A DNA stretch of 64,000 bases from Bacteroidales bacterium (GTDB lineage: Bacteria > Bacteroidota > Bacteroidia > Bacteroidales > P3): positions 1 through 64,000 of the forward strand of contig JAFXAA010000036.1 of NCBI GenBank assembly GCA_017522105.1. The letters are read 5' to 3'. Made by a program: the position numbers and the translations under genes. The notes under the pieces were generated by a model. It was given only the letters and a program-made list of their open reading frames with translations. It was not told the origin of the DNA and searched no databases. Positions 60,827-64,000 of the stretch are shown in pieces. Position 1 is the first letter of the stretch; each line of letters begins with the position of its first letter.

Positions 60827-60838
60827 AGGAGCCTTTTT
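60811..60838. terminator. Terminator overlapping the stop of the SipW-VanZ gene
   Basis: ggctcc (60815-60820) with ggagcc (60828-60833), flanked by A's and T's. The gene's TGA (60824-60826) lies in the loop. It also serves the convergent gene at 60857. Confidence 0.82.
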
Positions 60839-60856
60839 CCGCGAAGTGAACACCTG

Positions 60857-61612
60857 TCAGAAGTGTAGCGTCAGCCCTGCGCCGAGACCAATGGTTCGGT
60901 TGCCTGCTGCGTCGGGTGCGCATACCAGTGTGGGCGTGAAGCCGAGGGAGAGGTTGTCGCTGTAGGCGGTGCGGTTAGTGTTGTAGTCATCGACCAGCCA
61001 GTTGAGGCGGCCCGTACCTACGCCTTTGAGTACATAGCCCAGCGGCAACTCTATCTGGCTGGCGACGAGGAAAATGGTGGCAGGTATTACAAAGTCTTCC
61101 TCTTCAGATAGAATGGCGAGAATGTCAAGGCCGACGCCAAGGCCGAACTCTATCCAACCTATGATGATGTTGGTTTTGCCGCTACGGCGCTGACCTTTGG
61201 CGGAAATGTAACAGTTGTAGCCATCGATACCGATCAAGTCCCTGATCTGTGCATCGTTCAGTTTGCGCCCGTTGAGCAGTAGGTCGCCATCATTGTGTTC
61301 CATATATTCGTTGGTGCCGCCGAATTGTTTATAGCCGTTATGACGTGGTGCTACAGCTGAGGGGGTCTGCTGGGTATTGCCGTACACTTCGCGATGGCCA
61401 CCTTTGTACTTCACCATGAAGATGTCAGTCACCTTCTTTGTGTACATCGGGCCGTCCTGGTTGTTCCACATTTGGTACTTCAGTTCGGTGTCAGACACTT
61501 CCTTTACCTTGACTCTGAGTTCGTCGCCGTTGCGGAGCACAATGGTGTCCTGGGCTAAAACAGTCCCTGCCCCCATGAGGAGTGTTACTGCAATAAGATA
61601 CAGCTTTTTCAT
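60857..61612 (-). CDS. Exported hypothetical protein, 251 aa
   Basis: Signal peptide 'MKKLYLIAVTLLMGAGTVLA', then a beta-rich domain ('DTIVLRNGDELRVKVKEVSD', 'DIFMVKYKGGHREVYG') of a type seen in Bacteroidetes exported proteins, followed by a linker and two hydrophobic stretches ('TNIIIGWIEFGLGVGLDILA', 'IPATIFLVASQIELPLGYVL'). C-terminal 'GLGAGLTLHF' resembles a barrel end. Function unknown. Confidence 0.75.
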   Translation of the reverse strand: MKKLYLIAVTLLMGAGTVLAQDTIVLRNGDELRVKVKEVSDTELKYQMWNNQDGPMYTKKVTDIFMVKYKGGHREVYGNTQQTPSAVAPRHNGYKQFGGTNEYMEHNDGDLLLNGRKLNDAQIRDLIGIDGYNCYISAKGQRRSGKTNIIIGWIEFGLGVGLDILAILSEEEDFVIPATIFLVASQIELPLGYVLKGVGTGRLNWLVDDYNTNRTAYSDNLSLGFTPTLVCAPDAAGNRTIGLGAGLTLHF

Positions 61613-61678
61613 CTTTTGTAACCCTTGTTCGTGTCGGGCGCAACTTTTAGATGGTTAAAAATATTACGCTGTGAACAT

Positions 61679-61956
61679 AAAAAAAGCGCGGGTTGATGTC
61701 GTTACCTATCCCGTCGCTGAGGCTCTCGCATTGCCTATCTTCCGAGGATAAGCAACGCCGATGCCCACGCTGAACGTATACACAAGACAATGTATTACGC
61801 TCCCCATGGACGTTGGCACTGCTTTACCGTGCGGAAGATTAGTGAATTTGCGAGATTCAGCGACCGCAGATAAAACGTCTACAACGTCTTCTTGTATGTC
61901 ACGTCGCCCACCCTCAAGCCCGAATGGGCATCAGTGTGTTTGACGGTGCAAAGATA
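61679..61956 (-). ncRNA. Candidate minus-strand RNA in the 60857/rlmN gap
   Basis: In the 392-bp gap 61613-62004, the minus strand has a -7 box TATCTTTG (61956-61949), a 12-bp hairpin (gcgttgcttatc/gataggcaatgc, 61758-61728) and a terminator-like stem (cccgcgc with gcg-a-cggg, 61717-61686) followed by seven U's (61685-61679). No convincing ORF. It could be a free RNA of about 265 nt or the attenuated leader of the gene at 60857. No known RNA family recognised. Confidence 0.4.
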
Positions 61957-62004
61957 CGAATAATAATTCAATTGGCCAGGAAAAAGTTGCAGGAGTACTG
62001 ATAA

Positions 62005-63033
62005 TCAGTCTCTGCTGCGCCCTGCCAGCAGGCCGCAGGCGGCGTCGATGTCCTGCCCGCGCGAGGTGCGGAGGGTGCAGACGACTCCGTGGCGGTTGAG
62101 GTAGTCTTGAAAAGCCTTGATGGCTGTCGGCATGGAGGTCTTGTAGGGGGCTTCGGGCGACTCGTGGAAGCGTATCAGGTTGACGCGGCAGTCGAGGCCT
62201 TTCAGCGCATCCACAAGTTTCTGCGCATGCTGCTGGTCGTCGTTGATGCCGCGGAACATGGTGTACTCGAAGGAGAGGCGGCGCTGGCCGCTCCAGTCGT
62301 AGCGGCGCAGCAGGGCCAGCACCTCGCTGAGGGGGAAGGCTTTCTGCACGGGCATCATCTGCAGGCGCTCCTGCGGCACGGCGTTGTGGAGGCTCACGGC
62401 CACGTGGCACTGGCTCTCGTTGAGGAACCGCTTGAGGCCCGGCACAATGCCCACCGTGGAGACGGTGATGCGCTTGGGGCTCCAGCCGAGGCCCCAGTCG
62501 GAGGTCATGGTCTGCGTGGCTGCAAGGATGGCGTCGAGGTTGTCCATCGGCTCGCCCATGCCCATGAAGACCACGTTGGTCAGCTCCCCGTATTCGGGGA
62601 TGGAGAAGAGCTGGTTCAGTATGTCGCCGGCGCAGAGGTTGCCGTGGAAGCCCTGCTGGCCGGTGACGCAGAAGCGGCACCCCATCTTGCAGCCCACCTG
62701 GCAGCTGACGCACAGCGTGGCGCGGTCCTCTTCGGGGATGTATACCGCCTCGACGTAATGCCCGTCGAGCACGGGAAACAGGTACTTCTTGGTGCCGTCG
62801 CGGCTCACCTGGCAGCGCACCGGCGTCTCGCGGCCTATATAGGCCATCTCGTTGAGGCGTGCGCGCTGGGCCAGCGAGAGGTTGGTCATGGCGTCGATGC
62901 TCTCCACGCGCTTCTTGTACAGCCAGTCGCAGAGCTGCTTGGCGGTGAAGCGTGGGAAGCCCTCGGCGGCGCAGAGCTCCTGCAGCTGTGCCAGCGTCAT
63001 GCCCAAAAGATTGACTCTTGACTCCTCACTCAT
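62005..63033 (-). CDS. rlmN: Dual-specificity RNA methyltransferase RlmN
   Basis: A 342-aa radical-SAM enzyme. 'TLCVSCQVGCKMGCRFCVTG' contains the CxxxCxxC cluster motif and the upstream catalytic Cys region; 'NVVFMGMGEPMDN' is the GGE-type SAM site; the C-terminal 'GQDIDAACGLLAG' carries the methyl-transfer Cys. It makes 2-methyladenosine at A2503 of 23S rRNA and A37 of tRNAs. It lies 12 bases downstream of the PBP gene on the same strand. Confidence 0.97.
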   Translation of the reverse strand: MSEESRVNLLGMTLAQLQELCAAEGFPRFTAKQLCDWLYKKRVESIDAMTNLSLAQRARLNEMAYIGRETPVRCQVSRDGTKKYLFPVLDGHYVEAVYIPEEDRATLCVSCQVGCKMGCRFCVTGQQGFHGNLCAGDILNQLFSIPEYGELTNVVFMGMGEPMDNLDAILAATQTMTSDWGLGWSPKRITVSTVGIVPGLKRFLNESQCHVAVSLHNAVPQERLQMMPVQKAFPLSEVLALLRRYDWSGQRRLSFEYTMFRGINDDQQHAQKLVDALKGLDCRVNLIRFHESPEAPYKTSMPTAIKAFQDYLNRHGVVCTLRTSRGQDIDAACGLLAGRSRD

Positions 63034-63045
63034 AACCTATAGCTT

Positions 63046-64000
63046 TCAGAAGTCCCAGTCAAAGCCCTCGTTCTCTATCTCCTGCTGGAAGTTGGAGCAG
63101 TCCATCTCTATCGGCACCGCCGGGCGCTCGAAGTCGCCGCGGTAGAAGTTGAGCTGCCGGTCTTTGTATATCTTCTCCATGTAAAGGCCGAAGATTGGCA
63201 GCGCCATGGCGGCACCTTGTCCGTAGGTCATGTTGCGGAAGTGTATGCTGCGCAGCTCGCCGCCGGTCCATATAGCCGTGGCCAGCTTGGGGGTGATGCC
63301 CACAAACCAGCAGTCGGAGTTGTTCTGCGTGGTGCCTGTCTTGCCGGCAATGGCGGTGGAGTAGTTGTTCAGGTGGTACTTGTAGTTGAGGCGCACGCCG
63401 GTGCCGCTCTGCACCACGCCTTTCATCAACTCTATCATCATGTAGGCTGTGGTCTCGTCGATGGCCTCGCTGCGGTGTGGTGAGAAGCGCTCCAGCACCA
63501 TACCCTTGCTGTCCTCTATTCGGGTGACGAAGATCGGTTCCACGTATTCCCCCTTGTTGGCGAAGGTAGCCATGGCGCCAGCCATCTCATAGACGGTGAT
63601 TTCGGGCGTGCCCACGGCGATGGCCGGCACGGCGTCTATCGGGCTGCGCACGCCCATCTTGCGTGCAATGTCTATCACCTGTTCGGGAGAGCCTTGCTTC
63701 ATGAGGTAGGCCGACACCCAGTTCACCGAATGCGCCAAGGCCCACTTGAGGGTCACCATCTCGTCCTCGCGCTCGTGGGTGCTGTTCTTCGGGCACCAGT
63801 CGGGCTTGTTCCACACCTCGAAGCACACCTGCGAGTTCGGCACCTCGGTGCAGGGGAACATGCCGAGGTCCTGCAGTGCCATGGTGTAGACGAAGGGCTT
63901 GAACGTGGAGCCCACCTGGCGGTGGCTCTGCACATTGTCATACTTGAAGTGGCGGTAGTTGATGCCGCCCACATAGGCTTTCACGTAGCCCGTACCGGGT
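63046..64000 (-). CDS. mrcA: Class A penicillin-binding protein, transpeptidase half (cut by window edge)
   Basis: A 318-residue C-terminal part enters from the right edge; the frame is open to base 64000 ('GYVKAYVGGINYRHFKYDNV'). Transpeptidase motifs: SxxK in 'RQVGSTFKPFVYTMALQDLG', SxN in 'ALAHSVNWVSAYLMKQG', KTG in 'AIAGKTGTTQNNSDCWFVG'. Typical of PBP1A. It cross-links peptidoglycan in the periplasm; the glycosyltransferase domain would lie outside the window. Confidence 0.93.
   Translation of the reverse strand, partial: PGTGYVKAYVGGINYRHFKYDNVQSHRQVGSTFKPFVYTMALQDLGMFPCTEVPNSQVCFEVWNKPDWCPKNSTHEREDEMVTLKWALAHSVNWVSAYLMKQGSPEQVIDIARKMGVRSPIDAVPAIAVGTPEITVYEMAGAMATFANKGEYVEPIFVTRIEDSKGMVLERFSPHRSEAIDETTAYMMIELMKGVVQSGTGVRLNYKYHLNNYSTAIAGKTGTTQNNSDCWFVGITPKLATAIWTGGELRSIHFRNMTYGQGAAMALPIFGLYMEKIYKDRQLNFYRGDFERPAVPIEMDCSNFQQEIENEGFDWDF

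Noticed and set aside
61761-61943. 60-aa plus-strand ORF in the rlmN gap
   Set aside because: No recognisable motif; low-complexity Ser/Thr/Pro composition and RNA-like structure on the other strand.

Overview
The window looks like chromosomal DNA of an anaerobic, GC-rich Bacteroidales. Support comes from gene families (glutaminase GlsA, Bacteroidetes-type outer-membrane beta-barrel receptor, DUF3667, DUF4491, a T9SS-type C-terminal sorting domain, two ferredoxin-dependent 2-oxoacid oxidoreductases, an A-type flavodiiron protein) and from several intergenic matches to the Bacteroidetes promoter TTTG-N19/20-TAnnTTTG. No ribosomal RNA, prophage, CRISPR array, transposase or integrase was seen. 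Genus cannot be fixed from this evidence.

Layout. 1-2900: tail of glsA, a mosaic of broken gene fragments, an AT-rich pair of hypothetical/WG-repeat genes and a four-copy tandem repeat. 2929-5091: iorBA. 5811-14382: glycosyltransferase, DPP-IV-like peptidase, riboflavin synthase, porin, Gate-domain membrane protein, DUF3667, DUF4491, YjbR and a Cu/Zn-type permease with HMA domain. 14401-21182: an AraC regulator diverging from an eight-gene redox cluster (acetyltransferase, DUF362 lipoprotein, aldo/keto reductase, NTF2-like, lipoprotein flavodoxin, two iron-sulfur flavoproteins, CMD-cupin fusion). 21229-26809: ZIP transporter, tRNA-His, then an oxygen/NO-defence and iron run (flavodiiron protein, flavin reductase-rubredoxin, C39-like lipoprotein, rubredoxin, ferritin). 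26944-39538: glmS, nucleotidyltransferase, AddB-like Fe-S nuclease, TPR lipoprotein, pssA, queA, comF, an envelope protein and hisS. 39910-45746: T9SS-sorted Fn3 protein, lipoprotein endonuclease/phosphatase, and a receptor gene behind a large structured leader. 45859-57902: EF-G paralogue with altered GTPase motifs, metallophosphoesterase, DUF389, hypothetical, korDABC, transglutaminase lipoprotein and a small beta-barrel. 58111-64000: cutC, a PqqD/HPr-kinase-like/SipW-VanZ trio, an exported protein, an unexplained structured intergenic region, rlmN and the C-terminal half of a class A PBP.

The signal that known genes do not explain is a family of intergenic arrays in 11-bp register, found at eight loci (near 321, 5297, 22095, 32404, 39645, 42835, 50735 and 57992). 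Several fold back into long hairpins. Two pairs are clearly related copies: 32.4 kb with 50.7 kb, and 22.1 kb with 58.0 kb, the latter inverted. A separate 166-bp nested palindrome at 5452-5617 has arms made of 8-bp units. Other points worth checking are the EF-G paralogue without the canonical switch-II histidine, the orphan PqqD/HPrK/SipW-VanZ trio, the nested-hairpin leader at 43117-43262 and the gene-fragment mosaic at 470-812.

Metabolically, IorAB and KorDABC feed electrons to ferredoxin. The flavodiiron/rubredoxin/ferritin run and the AraC-linked flavoprotein cluster would handle electron disposal and redox stress. GlmS, the nucleotidyltransferase, PssA and the PBP serve envelope synthesis.
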